The translations under genes were made by a program, and so were the position numbers. From Cannabis sativa (taxonomy: Eukaryota > Streptophyta > Magnoliopsida > Rosales > Cannabaceae): 64,000 nucleotides of DNA. Positions 37,627 to 48,327 of this stretch are shown one piece after another (position 1 is the stretch's first letter; each line of letters begins with the position of its first letter). The stretch spans positions 75,656,211-75,720,210 of the forward strand of contig NC_083604.1 in NCBI RefSeq assembly GCF_029168945.1. Reading direction: 5' to 3'. The notes beneath the pieces were generated by a model. It was given only the letters and a program-made list of their open reading frames with translations, was not told the origin of the DNA and did not search any database.

Positions 37627-37697
37627 CAGGCATAATGATGAAATGTTTTTCTGATTACTTTGATGAACACAAACCTCCTACTCATTCTGAATGCCTG
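37627..37697 (+). ncRNA. C/D box snoRNA with guide to 25S rRNA (ATGAGTAGGAGG)
   Basis: A perfect 7-bp terminal stem (CAGGCAT at 37627-37633, ATGCCTG at 37691-37697) encloses box C ATGATGA (37635-37641), D' CTGA (37651-37654), C' TTGATGA (37660-37666) and D CTGA (37687-37690). The D guide CCTCCTACTCAT is complementary for 12 nt to ATGAGTAGGAGG, which I recall in plant 25S rRNA. By the D+5 rule the A of ATGAG would be methylated. I do not give a snoRNA name. Confidence 0.85.
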
Positions 37698-37794
37698 ATC
37701 TTGTTTTAGATTTTTGTTTCAAAATTTATGTATTTTGGGTTTGATTTTGAATTTATTTGAATTAATGGTGGATAGAGAAGAAGAAAAGGAAAGT

Positions 37795-37871
37795 GTAGCA
37801 ATGATGATAAAACAGATTCAACTGTACACTGAGAAGCATCAATGATTTTGTTTCAAGCACTTTTGAGCTGC
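37795..37871 (+). ncRNA. Candidate C/D box snoRNA with guide to 25S rRNA (AGTGCTTGAAA)
   Basis: Terminal stem GTAGC/GCTGC (37795-37799 and 37867-37871, one G-T pair), box C ATGATGA (37801-37807), D' CTGA (37829-37832), a weak C' ATGATTT (37842-37848) and D box TTGA (37863-37866). The segment TTTCAAGCACT before D is complementary for 11 nt to AGTGCTTGAAA, which I recall in 25S rRNA. The non-consensus D box lowers confidence, but stem, spacing, guide and neighbours agree. Confidence 0.62.
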
Positions 37872-38012
37872 TTCTCCTTTTCTCTCTATCTTATCCTAAT
37901 TCTAGTTACATTTTTGGATTGAAGATTTATTTTGTTTTTGTTTCGTAAAATTTTTTTGTGTATAATTTGACATTGGCTGTTTTAATTTCTTGTAAATTTG
38001 AATTTTAGATAT

Positions 38013-38134
38013 GGCGAGGATGACAAATTTCATTTCTCGATCCTGAAATTGTATATTTTGACAAATATACATAAACAAGTGGCAAAGTATACGTACTTTG
38101 CTCTTTGATGACAGTATTTGTGCGTGTCTGAGCC
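38013..38134 (+). ncRNA. Candidate C/D box snoRNA guiding U6 snRNA modification
   Basis: Box C GGATGA (38018-38023), D' CTGA (38043-38046), C' TTGATGA (38105-38111) and D CTGA (38128-38131). The D' guide ATTTCTCGAT pairs with ATCGAGAAAT, and the D guide ATTTGTGCGTGT pairs for 12 nt with ACACGCACAAAT; both are adjacent segments of plant U6 snRNA as I recall it. Between D' and C' lie two perfect 8-bp hairpins (38051-38070 and 38082-38101), which is unusual. The terminal stem is weak (GGC/GCC). It sits at the end of the snoRNA cluster, same strand. Confidence 0.65.
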
Positions 38135-38139
38135 TGTAA

Positions 38140-38485
38140 AATTTGTTATAATCTCTAATCTTAAATTTGAGGTTCACATTTGTGTAAAATCTCAGTTTTG
38201 TTACTTCAAATTAACAAGACGTGGGTATGATCGATGACATCAAATAAGCAGGTTTTTAATACATTACAAACGTATTTTCTTGATGAACTATTAAGCAAAC
38301 ATATTAGAGTCCACCTCAACAGAAATGAAAACAACTCCTTTGCCACGCAGCACAATTGAAGTTTATATAAATTAATTTCACATTAATTGTAACAAAACTA
38401 TCAGGAACACTAATTAACTCTAAAACCTTTGTGTTCTCCTTCCAAACTGATGTGTGAAAGCAGTGATGACAACACCGGGACATTG
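38140..38485. other. 3' flank of the snoRNA cluster
   Basis: No gene recognised. RTGATGA-like words occur (about 38233 and 38281) but no CTGA at proper spacing, so no further snoRNA is called. The terminator of the snoRNA precursor should lie here but is not visible. Confidence 0.4.
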
Positions 38486-38490
38486 CTAAG

Positions 38491-39490
38491 TGTTACGTGC
38501 ATGTTATGATGGCACGTTACAAGTTAAGTGATGCCCAAAAGTTGGCCAAGTGGTGGTCAAGTAGTGGTGCATGCTGGTGATATTAGTTTATATGCTATTT
38601 ATTTGGGTCTACAAATAGAATTGTGTAATCGGTTTGGCAAAATTAGGTGATTTGGTTTACGATTTGACTCTATGTCTATAGAGCCAAAATTATGTATATT
38701 CTTGGTAAAAGGCTAAAAGCTCAGAATCCTTTTTAAGCACCTTGGTGTCAGCTATGGACTCATATGTCTCCATGAGTTAGAGTACTCATGAACATTATCT
38801 GGCTGACTTGATAGTGCGTCGAAGAATGCCGCTAGAGGTTTACTAGTACGTTTCTCTTAGCTTGCTGGTATGCTGCTTGCACGGGACGTGGTCTAGATCC
38901 TCCAAGAGACGTAGTGTGCCTTGGCCATTAGTCTCAACACGAGATGACACGGGTAGTCATTCGTGGGCAAGTTTGCATACGTGTATGGGACGGATGGACC
39001 ATACGTGTATGCAACTAGCTTGGTGGCTTGTCTCGAGGGTCTGCCAACATGCGTGGAGGCATGGCGCCTTGAGGATTGGTCCATGGACGTTTGGGAGTCC
39101 TTGGGTAACGAGAGAGATTGTTCGAACAGTATCGAATTGAGCATGATAAAAGCGTTGGCATGTTGACTTAGTGTTGGCATCTTACCACACATGCTACCTT
39201 GGTCAGGAGTGACAAAGTGAGTGTCGGTGTTGGAATTTGTCTTACCATGGTGGGAACCCATGGACAGTGTGAGTATTTTGGTTAGAGAGTCTCGACGCAT
39301 GGATGCACTCATGGATGCTTGCGGGCATGACTCGGCGAGAGTTGTTTGAGAGACGGAAGTGTGCACGAGGCACATGGTCGCGCGAAAAATGAGCCCATTG
39401 TTACTTGAATTGTTGGAAGGCTGACCTTGGCTTAGAGAAATGAAGGTGTCGCACGAGTGTTCCACTGCCTGAAAAGGTGAGCCCGTGACA
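38491..39490. mobile_element. Solo LTR, 1000 bp, 5-bp target duplication
   Basis: The termini TGTTACGTGC and GCCCGTGACA are an imperfect inverted repeat beginning TG and ending CA. CTAAG flanks both sides (38486-38490 and 39491-39495). The interior is richer in GC than its surroundings and has open frames on both strands (up to 201 codons) without any known domain. These are typical LTR chance frames. No internal gag-pol remains. Superfamily undetermined. Confidence 0.82.
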
Positions 39491-39499
39491 CTAAGCAAT

Positions 39500-40995
39500 G
39501 AAAGTACTAATGACAGCCACTCACTCCATGGTTAGCTCCATTAATGGAAAAGCAATTATTTGTGAGACTTATGGGACCAAATTAAGGGAAGAAGCAAATT
39601 TAGAATTGTATCATTTACAACTTTAATGCCCCGTGGTCCTAAAACCACACCTGACTGCCCAAATAAAAGGAAGAATCAACAGTTGGCCCCAAAGATGCAA
39701 ACCGACCAAAACGAATTTTTCAGTTTAAGCATTTGAATTAAACTAAGACAAAGCATTAAAATAATGGGTAAATATGAGATAGCGAATTAACTAATTTAGT
39801 TTATATTCTTATGGATAGAATCTAAATTATATGTAAAATTATTATATTTTTATGATACACATCATTTGCATATTAATCAAAGAAATAATCGCTACACTTC
39901 AACACTATAATTAAAAATTTAGCTACTTATTATGAATAGTTGAATAAAACTAATTAAAAATATGAAATAAAAAGAAGAAAAGAATTCGTAAATTAAAATT
40001 TAGCTACTTATTATGAATAGTTGAATAAAACTAATTAAAAATATGAAATAAAAAGAAGAAGAAAAGAATTTGTAGATAAACAATGGCGAATCTTCTCAGC
40101 TTCTAAATTCGTCTCTATAAGTGTCCAAATCAATAGCTCCAATTCTTTTTTCTAATTTGGGTTTAAAAACCTTAGGAATGCAACGTCGAGGCCTAGTGCA
40201 TGTCGTGGCTTTCGCACCTTGCGTCGACATTGACTTCCCAATGTTGAGGCCCGCTTCTTTTCCTTCAAACTTGATCTTTTTGTCCATTTTTTCTACAAGA
40301 GTGCCATCGCATTGAATTTTCAACTTTGAGGGTTTGGACTCGATCGCACCAAATTTTTTAAATTATTTCACAATTCTTTTGACACACTTGTGACAACTTC
40401 AACTAAATCATTATTTTTTATTCAATTTTTATTCAACTTGTTTACCTTCATTTTTATTAACTAAACTTTAAAATATGACAAACTAAAGCTAACACAAACT
40501 AAAATTGAACTAAAACTAAATAAAATATTCAAAAATAACATAAACTAAATCCTAACACAAATGTTATCAAACCCCTAGGCTAGCTTCCATCTTAGGTTAA
40601 GAACCTTAAACATCCAAATGAATGTTATGAGCTATAATATTTAAAGGATGTGAAGGTACAAGAAACAAAATGAGGCAACAAGTTCATATACTCAATAAGC
40701 TCTTAGGCGTCAAGCCTACCCAATCCTCCGAATAACAAGTAAAAAAATCTTGTTTTCTTATTGAAAACACCATACAGCAACTTCCTACTCACTTGGCGCA
40801 AACCTGACTTTATAGGTTGGATGATCAGCTATCGATTAGGTCATTGCAGACTCTACTATTCTTTACTACTGTCAATGTTCAATTTAAAGTTTAATCAAAT
40901 GTTATCTCTCTTTTTTGTCTAGTTGAGACTCTCTTTCACGTAGGTGGGTCTATAAGCCAAGCCTTTTGCTCTTGTGATCCTGAAGTGGACTGTGA
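39500..40995. other. Spacer with an 81-bp tandem duplication
   Basis: A unit of about 81 bp (ATTTAGCTACTTATTATGAA ... AAAAAGAAGAA) is repeated at about 39917 and 39998. A 75-codon minus-strand frame at 40096-40323 overlaps GC-richer sequence (CGTCGAGGCCTAGTGCATG) that could be an old element, but it matches nothing I know. No gene is called. Confidence 0.4.
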
Positions 40996-40997
40996 AG

Positions 40998-41228
40998 CAG
41001 GGACGAACCTACTTTTATTAATGTGGTGGCTATAGCCCCCACTAACAAAAATAGAATCTTTTGAAAAATTAAATGCAATTTTTTTTAATTTGATAATTAT
41101 AGATCAAAATAGTAGAAAAAACTCTCACAAAATTAAATAAATTTAGTAAGAATAATTATAATAAAAGTATAAATATTTTTTAATGATAAATAAATCCCTA
41201 CAAAGTAAAAATTCTAGGTCTGTCACTG
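40998..41228. mobile_element. Decayed hAT-like MITE, 231 bp
   Basis: The left end CAGGGACGAACCTA and the reverse complement of the right end CAGTGACAGACCTA are similar, and the flanking octamers CTGTGAAG (40990-40997) and CTATGAAC (41229-41236) match at six of eight positions. The ends resemble those of the better-preserved MITE at 3957-4203, so it is probably an older relative. Confidence 0.5.
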
Positions 41229-41236
41229 CTATGAAC

Positions 41237-42460
41237 AACACTAAGAAAGACGTTGCAAGGTCTAAAGGACTTTATATCGTATTTCATTTCATAAAAATGA
41301 CTTGATTTAACTTAAACTTTGAGCCAAAAAAAATTAACCTTTCAGAAGGACAATAGACTTTAACCCTTAAGCATGGAATTAATCAAGATTGAACCTATTT
41401 GAAAGTTAATTGTATCATAAACTGGATTCAGTATATGTGTAATGTTGTTGTAGAAGTTTCCAACCTCACATGCTTTATATTGAACTATGGAACCGAGCGA
41501 AGGTTACTGAAAAATGGAAAAGATTCTTCAAGATAGTTCTTCAGTTAGGGGCAAGATCCAGGTCCATCGATTCGTCTGGATTTGTATTTGTTACTGCTAG
41601 GTCTCGAACACGGGTTTTTGGGTCTTGGCTGGGTCAAGGTTTATGTCATTGATGTACTGTTATTATTACTATTATTGTAAAATATAAAAACAAATTTTAA
41701 AAAACATTAACCAAAACTTGTATTTTAGAAACTACAAAAATTCCTTATTTTTTTATCTTTTAAAATTTTGAAAAACCATGAGCTGGTATGCAAAATAAAA
41801 CAGCGCAGCCATCCTCAACCCGCCAAAGGAGAAGGCGGAGCACCTTGTTTGATCCACAGCTAACTGCAAGCCACTTCTCAGATCACCATTATTTCTTTCC
41901 CAACGCAACATCGAAATTCCACTTGGCTTGGTGTCAAAGCCATAGTGGTGGTGGCATTAAGAAGCTTGCTTATACTGCCCACAGTAGGAAGGCAGAGCAG
42001 CAGTATTGACTGTTATTCAAAGTTTCCAAATACAAAATTGCTCATCAACATCCATTAAAGGAACTTCAACCAGTCACAACAAAAGTTAACAGGGTTCGGG
42101 GACAGGGAAAGAGACCAGTGAGATGCGAACCATAAGTGCCAAGAGAAGAGATTTCTTAGTAGATAAACAGCACATGTTCAATTCCAGCTAGTCTGTCAGG
42201 GACTCTAACCTGGAAACGTTTAGCCAAAACCAGTCGAAAGGATATTTATGAAGCTCATGCATTCTTTCATTTGCTGATTTTGATTTAGTGCGTTCCAAAT
42301 ATGTACAATATTCGATACATAAAACAGTAACTTGTATATACTCTCCCGCTAAAAATATGTAATGTAACTGCAGCTTATATATACTTTATGTATTGAGCTA
42401 ATTATGAGGCAATAAATTAAGAGAAACAAAATTTAATCACATTTTCATAATTTTGATTTT
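41237..42460. other. Spacer downstream of NLE1, no gene called
   Basis: Small open frames at 41470-41652 and 41788-42009 show no recognisable domain. The second is Arg/Ser/His-rich and lies in sequence with more even base composition (41780-42250), which may be a decayed element or captured exon. The NLE1 3' UTR occupies the right end, since NLE1 ends at 42468 on the minus strand. Confidence 0.35.
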
Positions 42461-42467
42461 ACTTTAT

Positions 42468-45400
42468 TTAGCCCATCCACAATTTTAGCGTTTTATCCTT
42501 GCCACCAGAAGCAACTTTTTCCCCAACTGAACTCCAATCAATAGCATAAACCTTTCAAAATAAAAATCAAAAGTCAATTTGAACAAACAAATAAGAGATT
42601 AAAACCTCAGACATATGAAGAAGAATATGCACTAAAACTAAAATTACCTCATCAGCATGCCCTGGGAGATCTTGCTTTAATTTTCGTGTGCGCAAGTCCC
42701 ACACCTGAAATTAAACAATAACTCATTACAGCACTCTTTTCAATTATAAAGCCCTTTATGAAACTTATTATTGGATCAAGAAAATTCCAAGTTAAAATAT
42801 TGAACGAAAAAAAAAATAATCTCCTTAGGTTTGAAAATTCGAAGTTATTGAAGTTAACAATTCTTATTTTGACCAATTGACATACCTTAAGTGTTGTATC
42901 GGCACTGCAACTTAAAAGAAACCGACTGTCGGCAGACCAACTGCAAGTAAAAAATGCAATAGGAAAGGTAACATTTCAAGATTACTAAGTTGCTTTATAA
43001 CAACACTTGTAGTTAGAATCAATTCAAACCTGATTTGATAAACTTTGCCAACATGACCTCTTAAAGTAGCAACAAAATTTCCAGTAATACCGTTCCATAT
43101 CTTGACAGATTTGTCATATGAGGCAGTCGCTATCCATTGCCCGTCAGGGGAAAAGCAAACTTGGTTTATAACCTGTTAACCAGTAAAAGAATTCAACTCC
43201 ATCTGTCATTACTTGCAATGTTTGGAGAACAAGAAAGAACTAAAACAATTACTATATAGGGATCTCTAGGTGAGACTATCATGAAAGAATGGCAGTTCAT
43301 GATAGAGGATTTGATGATTAGGAAAGAGCTCAAAATTATATATATAGTTCTACCAAAAAAACTAAAAAAGTATGACCAAGACAAAGCAATAAAGAATCTT
43401 ACCTGTTGATGACCAGTAATACGAGTTTTCGGTTGTTTGCTGACAAAAGGTTCCCACAAGAACATAGTCCTATCATCAGATCCTGAAACAAGCAATTCAG
43501 GCTTGTTGCCTTTCATTTTGTTGTACCTCTCCAAAGCAACCTGTGCATTTCAATCAATTTAATACAAACATTTTAACCAAAAAATGAACCAAATAAAAGA
43601 ATGCTTAGAAGAAAAGGAGTCCATTCCATCAGTAACAATTTTCCTTCACAAGATTTTATGCACAAGAATGTAAAGTCAAGACAAAACAGTACCAAATAAA
43701 AGAAAAATCATGCTCAAAAAGGAGGGCACCAGATGTTGTGTAAACAAGAAACTACTGACATTTTTTTCTCTATATATCGGAACATCTAAAAGTACTTTTC
43801 CAGGAAAAGACCCACTTAACATTTTCATTAAAAATGAAAACAATCCAGTTCAGAGAGCAAATTGTTAACTCTATTAACTGATAAAGGCCACACATTTCTA
43901 GTGAAGAAAGAATTTAGTTTAGTTCCGATGACTAAACTGATATAGTACAATAGTAATTCCTTAATAATGTTATTATCTTAGGAGTATATTTTAGCCATTA
44001 ATCTATGAATAGGAATTAAGTTAGAATCCTATTTATCGGGTTTACCACTAAACTTGCGCATCCTTACAAATAAGGAAGAAAAAAAAAACAATGCATCATT
44101 TGTATGGAATAAGTTTCACAAAATAATTCAAATTCTAACTAAAAGATAAGAATTCACCTTCTTCATTTCTTCAACAGATGAGTATTGTTTACCGGTGTGA
44201 TCGAAAGCCCCAGTGTGGAGGATAAAATCAGTGCTCAAAGAAATAGAGTTGATCCGATGTCCATGACCCTTTCACAAAATAAAAATACAATACAACTAGT
44301 ATAAGAAGAAAGCTAAATACATAAAGAATTTGATTTAAGATATTAATTCATGTTGGTAATCTTGTGATGGTATTGGACCTTACATAACAATGATTTTTTT
44401 TTTTATATCCTTTCTCATCATCAACACACTTGGTTAATTTAGACCAAGAGTTTCCATACCAAGAGATCCAAGGTTCAAACCTTGATCTCATCTCAATTCC
44501 CAACTCCCTCTCACCACAATCAAACTAGTGGCGGCTTTTATAAATAAATATGTTTTAGTAGCAAGACAATGAATCATAAAAAGGTAAATTCCGAAATTTG
44601 CAATACGACCATTTTAGTTCTAATCAGCAAAGCAGATTATGTTAACCTGAATATAGAAAGAAATGCTTTCTAATTCATTATTATCTTGTAAGAATAATAA
44701 TAGTGTGTTATAATGCATCATTACCTTCAATTCACGAATCAGCTTACCCTCCGAAGTTTCCCATACTTTTATAGTACGATCCACCGAGCTGCAACAATTA
44801 TAAAGAAAAACAAAATTTACTTCCTCTCACGGGGTTTGAATTTCATAATGACAACACAATGGAATCAACAGAAACCAATTTAAAAACAATATGAGGTACC
44901 TTTCATGTTCAGCTAAACTAACATGGTGTCCATATTGGCCAATAAACCAATTTATGACTTTGATGATAGTTGATTAAGATATAAAGGTTAATTAAATAAA
45001 CAAAAGCTATTTCCCAATGAAAAAAAAAAAAGCATACCCAGTATAAATCACCCCATCTCCACTCCATTTCACACAAGTCACAGAATCAGTATGTCCAGAA
45101 AGGGATATGAGAGGTTTCCTCAATACTATATCCCATATGCGTGCAACACCGTCCTTACTAACACTAACGAAACGTCTACATGGAGCAGTTATGTGCACTG
45201 GTTCCCAAGCAATGGCATTAACCCAACTTTTGTGACCCTAAAATAAAATATTGCAATATCTGAAAAAAATTACAAACAAAAGATAACAAGTACTAACTTC
45301 TAGCATTGGATAAAATTTATAAAATAAAGTTTACCTTGAGTGTACTCCCTAATTGTTTTCCTGTTAGTGGATCCCAACTCAAAATTTCTCCAGATTTACC

Positions 45401-46374
45401 CCCACTCACAAGATGCTTACCATCAGGTGACCATGAAACACAAAGAACATGACTTGTATGTCCTAGGTCAAAAATCAATACAAAAGTCTAATCAATTAAA
45501 AGTTAAAGGAAAGAAAGATATAATCAATCAAATAACTTGCTTCACGGATGCAATGCAACAAGTGCAAATTAATGAATATATCGAAATAAGTTAGAGAGTT
45601 CATCAATTTATACATGAAGAATGTAGAGTTGAGGTGAGTTAGATTCCAAAGTCCAAACCTTTACATATGTACAATGGTGTCTGTGTATTAAGATCCCATA
45701 ATCGAACAGTGGTGTCACCCGAACCACTTGCCAATTGTTGGCCATCAGGACTAAAGGCAACTGAAACCACAGCATCTTGGTGACCTGCAATGTCAAACCA
45801 ACCCAATAATAAATACAACAGTAAATTCTTCCTATTCATCATCATCATCATATATATATATATGAGCTGGACAAAAACTCACCAGTAATTGTCGAAGAGC
45901 ACCGATAAATTGGTCGTACACGAAAAATTGCTTGCGGTTGATAAACTATAATAAGGGCCTTCTCCACCGAAACTGTATTTTTTGTTATGAAAAAAAAAAT
46001 GTTGTGAGAAAGAGGTTTCATACCTAAAAATAGAGGCAATAATAATAATAATAATAATAATAATAAACCTTTGTTTGATTCCAAATAATGAGAGAGAGGT
46101 CCAACAAGTTCCATGTCCGATATATAAAACGAGTATGGTAATTTCTCGTGCTGAGAGAATGAAATTAGCCTAATTAGGTTTCAGAAAATATGATAAATGA
46201 AGATATATAGAAGAATGCATAGATACATACATTGTTGAGGAGTTGATTAACAATATGTTGGAGTTGTTGAGGTGTAACAGTTTGAGGAAGAAACATATGG
46301 TTTCCCAGAGCAATTCCCTCTGCATCCTTCAAAATGCACAGCAGACCACCCTGATCACCTTCACCCGATTCCAT
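42468..46374 (-). CDS. NLE1: Notchless homolog (NLE1/Rsa4), 60S ribosome assembly WD40 protein, 473 aa
   Basis: Thirteen exons on the minus strand join in frame to 473 residues, the same length as Arabidopsis NLE1: 46231-46374, 46069-46150, 45883-45972, 45659-45784, 45335-45462, 45038-45237, 44725-44788, 44158-44268, 43403-43540, 43030-43172, 42886-42940, 42648-42704, 42468-42551. The N-terminal NLE ubiquitin-like domain (about 10-80) binds the MIDAS domain of the AAA ATPase MDN1/Rea1. Eight WD40 blades follow, e.g. [43 protein letters not shown] and [10 protein letters not shown] at the end. The protein acts in the nucleolus and nucleus in pre-60S remodelling and is essential in plants. The ATG at 46374 is used; upstream in-frame sequence has no ATG. 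A LINE sits about 220 bp upstream. Confidence 0.95.
46039..46067. repeat. (AAT)n microsatellite in NLE1 intron 2
   Basis: About nine to ten perfect AAT units directly next to the donor side of the intron following exon 46069-46150. It is likely length-polymorphic and non-coding. Confidence 0.8.
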
Positions 46375-46514
46375 AGTGACGTCGTGACGAGGAGAAGTTG
46401 CAGGTGAGGTTGCACCGCCGGCGTCAATACTGAGAGACACGAGCGAATTCAGGGTTTTTCTTTTTTTTTTTTAACTTTTACTTTTATAAATATTTAAAGT
46501 TTAATTCCAGTTGT

Positions 46515-46523
46515 AAACCCTAA
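46515..46523 (-). promoter_or_regulatory. Telo-box in the NLE1 promoter
   Basis: AAACCCTAA lies 141 bp upstream of the NLE1 start codon. Telo-boxes are common in promoters of plant ribosome-biogenesis genes, consistent with NLE1 function. It remains on the gene side of the LINE insertion at 46612. Confidence 0.5.
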
Positions 46524-46860
46524 TATTATTTATTCCTTTTTTAATTTTTAATTTTTTTAATGTTTTATTAAATTTATAAATATTTATTTATTATTAATTA
46601 ATAGATGAAATTCTTTTCTTTCTTTGTGAGCATGTATGGCCTTAAAGAGCTATGTGGCAGTTAGTCCCTTTTTTTCTTTTTAACTATATTAACTACCTTA
46701 TTTTGATCTTATCTCCAATATTCCCTCCTCGTTTGAATATCTCACTTTCAAATGTCTTCCTATTTCTCCCTTATTTTGAATTGTAACTGTTCCCTCCTCC
46801 TTATCCTTTGAATTTCTGCATTTTTTCTTGCTGTCTTCATGCAAATTCACTAACCTCTTC

Positions 46861-48327
46861 ATGGATCATCTTCTACACGATATTAACCATACTTTAATCC
46901 TCACTGAATCTGAACGAGAAGTGCTTACACTTCCTGCTGAATTTCATAATGGAAACCTCCCTGAATCGAACCATGTATTGTATGCTCGAGTTGTATCTTC
47001 AAGAGACATCAATAGGAAAACTTTTCGAATAAAAATGAGTGGGTTCTGGAAGGGTCAATACCCTGCAACAATTACAGACCATCATTCTGGTCTTTTTCTT
47101 GTTTCTTTTGGGTGCATAGGTGATCTTAAGAAGGTATTGTTGCTGGAACCATGGCATTTTCAGAATCATCTCATTGTGTTATCCTCCCCTACTGTCCTTC
47201 ACTCACCAACACCGGAAGCTATGTCGCTCACTCCTTTTTGGATTCAACTACATAGGCTGCCTTTTCTAAGCAAGACCAAAGCTATGGCCGAATGGGCTGG
47301 GAACCTACTTGGTACTTATGTTGATGTTCATGAAGATTCCTTAAATGAGGACTGGGGTCCTTTTCTGCGATTTCGTGCAATTCTTGACATTTCCAAGCCA
47401 TTACTTAGAGGAAAAATGGTTAAGCTTAAAGACTCACTTGATGAATTTTGGTTGGAATTTCGTTACGAACGTTTACCGGAGTTTTGCTTTGAATGTGGCA
47501 TTATTGGACATCCATTTGAATCTTGTTATAAGTTTCTTCAGGAAATCTATACAGGACAAGAACCATCTCTTGCCTATGGTCCTGCTATGATTGGTTCGCC
47601 TCTTCCAGAGTCGGGTTACGATCGGTATCGCACAGATTTTTTTAAGGGAGGGGCATGGCCTTTAATGACTAGACTTGCTAAGAAGTCCTTTGAATCAGCC
47701 ATTCCTTCACTATCCAAGAGATCTCTGCCTTTGCCTCCTAATATGACTCATAGAGAAACATCATCATCACCAAACACTCCATCACATTTGCGTGTTCCCT
47801 CACCATCCAATCCCTCATCTATATCTCCCACAACATTATCTGACTACTGCACTAACTCCATTAATGATGTTCCAATTATTCCATTTCCTTCATACCTTCC
47901 TTTTTCACCCATGATAGCCACTTACCCTCCAAATACTCCCTCTGTCAAGCCATCTCCTCGCACTCCTTTTACCACTGTTGCTTCCTCTTCGATGCCTCTG
48001 AGTTATAGCACTATTATGTCCACCACTTCTTCCATTCCAATTCAGACTAATTCACAAAACTTGAAAGGCAAAGCTATTCTCATTTCTGAAGATGACTCTG
48101 AGAATTTTAATCCTAATAAGCAATTTAAGAGGCAAATTGATTCGGAATCTCTTCGAAATGTTCTTAAGCGTTGTCGTTCCAATGCCATTCAAATTCAATC
48201 GGATTCTTCAGCTCCGAGTGGATTCTCCATGGCTCCTCCTGTTTCCAACTCCAATACTTTGGATTCAGATGAGTCTCTGCCTGAAATTTCAGCGGTTGTT
48301 GCTCAGCAACACCGCGCTCAACCATGA
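46861..48327 (+). CDS. LINE ORF1: DUF4283 and CCHC zinc-knuckle protein, 488 aa
   Basis: An RNA-binding chaperone-like protein of plant L1 elements. An N-terminal DUF4283 region (about 20-165, with FRIKMSGFWKG, FGCIGDLKKVLLLEPWHFQN and TPFWIQLHRLPFLS) is followed by a zinc knuckle CFECGIIGHPFESC (C-x2-C-x4-H-x4-C) at about 210-225. The C-terminal half is a Pro/Ser/Thr-rich disordered tail. The first ATG at 46861 (MDHLLHD) is used. The stop TGA overlaps the start of ORF2 as ATGA, so ORF2 could be reached by termination-reinitiation. Confidence 0.88.
   Translation: MDHLLHDINHTLILTESEREVLTLPAEFHNGNLPESNHVLYARVVSSRDINRKTFRIKMSGFWKGQYPATITDHHSGLFLVSFGCIGDLKKVLLLEPWHFQNHLIVLSSPTVLHSPTPEAMSLTPFWIQLHRLPFLSKTKAMAEWAGNLLGTYVDVHEDSLNEDWGPFLRFRAILDISKPLLRGKMVKLKDSLDEFWLEFRYERLPEFCFECGIIGHPFESCYKFLQEIYTGQEPSLAYGPAMIGSPLPESGYDRYRTDFFKGGAWPLMTRLAKKSFESAIPSLSKRSLPLPPNMTHRETSSSPNTPSHLRVPSPSNPSSISPTTLSDYCTNSINDVPIIPFPSYLPFSPMIATYPPNTPSVKPSPRTPFTTVASSSMPLSYSTIMSTTSSIPIQTNSQNLKGKAILISEDDSENFNPNKQFKRQIDSESLRNVLKRCRSNAIQIQSDSSAPSGFSMAPPVSNSNTLDSDESLPEISAVVAQQHRAQP

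Noticed and set aside
38220..38440. Further C/D snoRNAs after the cluster
   Set aside because: RTGATGA-like words occur but no CTGA at usable spacing and no terminal stem.
38862..39498. Open frames of 92 (+) and 201 (-) codons that could look like a novel gene
   Set aside because: They lie wholly inside the solo LTR (38491-39490, TSD CTAAG) apart from a few bases, have no recognisable domain, and occur on both strands, as expected by chance in GC-richer LTR DNA.
40096..40323. 75-codon minus-strand frame with basic composition
   Set aside because: No domain, no neighbouring exon or promoter signal. Probably part of an old unrecognised element.
41788..42009. 73-codon Arg/Ser-rich frame downstream of NLE1
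   Set aside because: No recognisable family, no supporting splice or promoter context.
44370..44560. GGTTCAAACC in an NLE1 intron, possible SINE or tRNA B box
   Set aside because: No convincing A box at proper spacing, no target duplication and no defined ends.
46375..46440. N-terminal extension of NLE1 before Met at 46374
   Set aside because: The extended frame has no ATG, and starting at 46374 gives exactly the family length.
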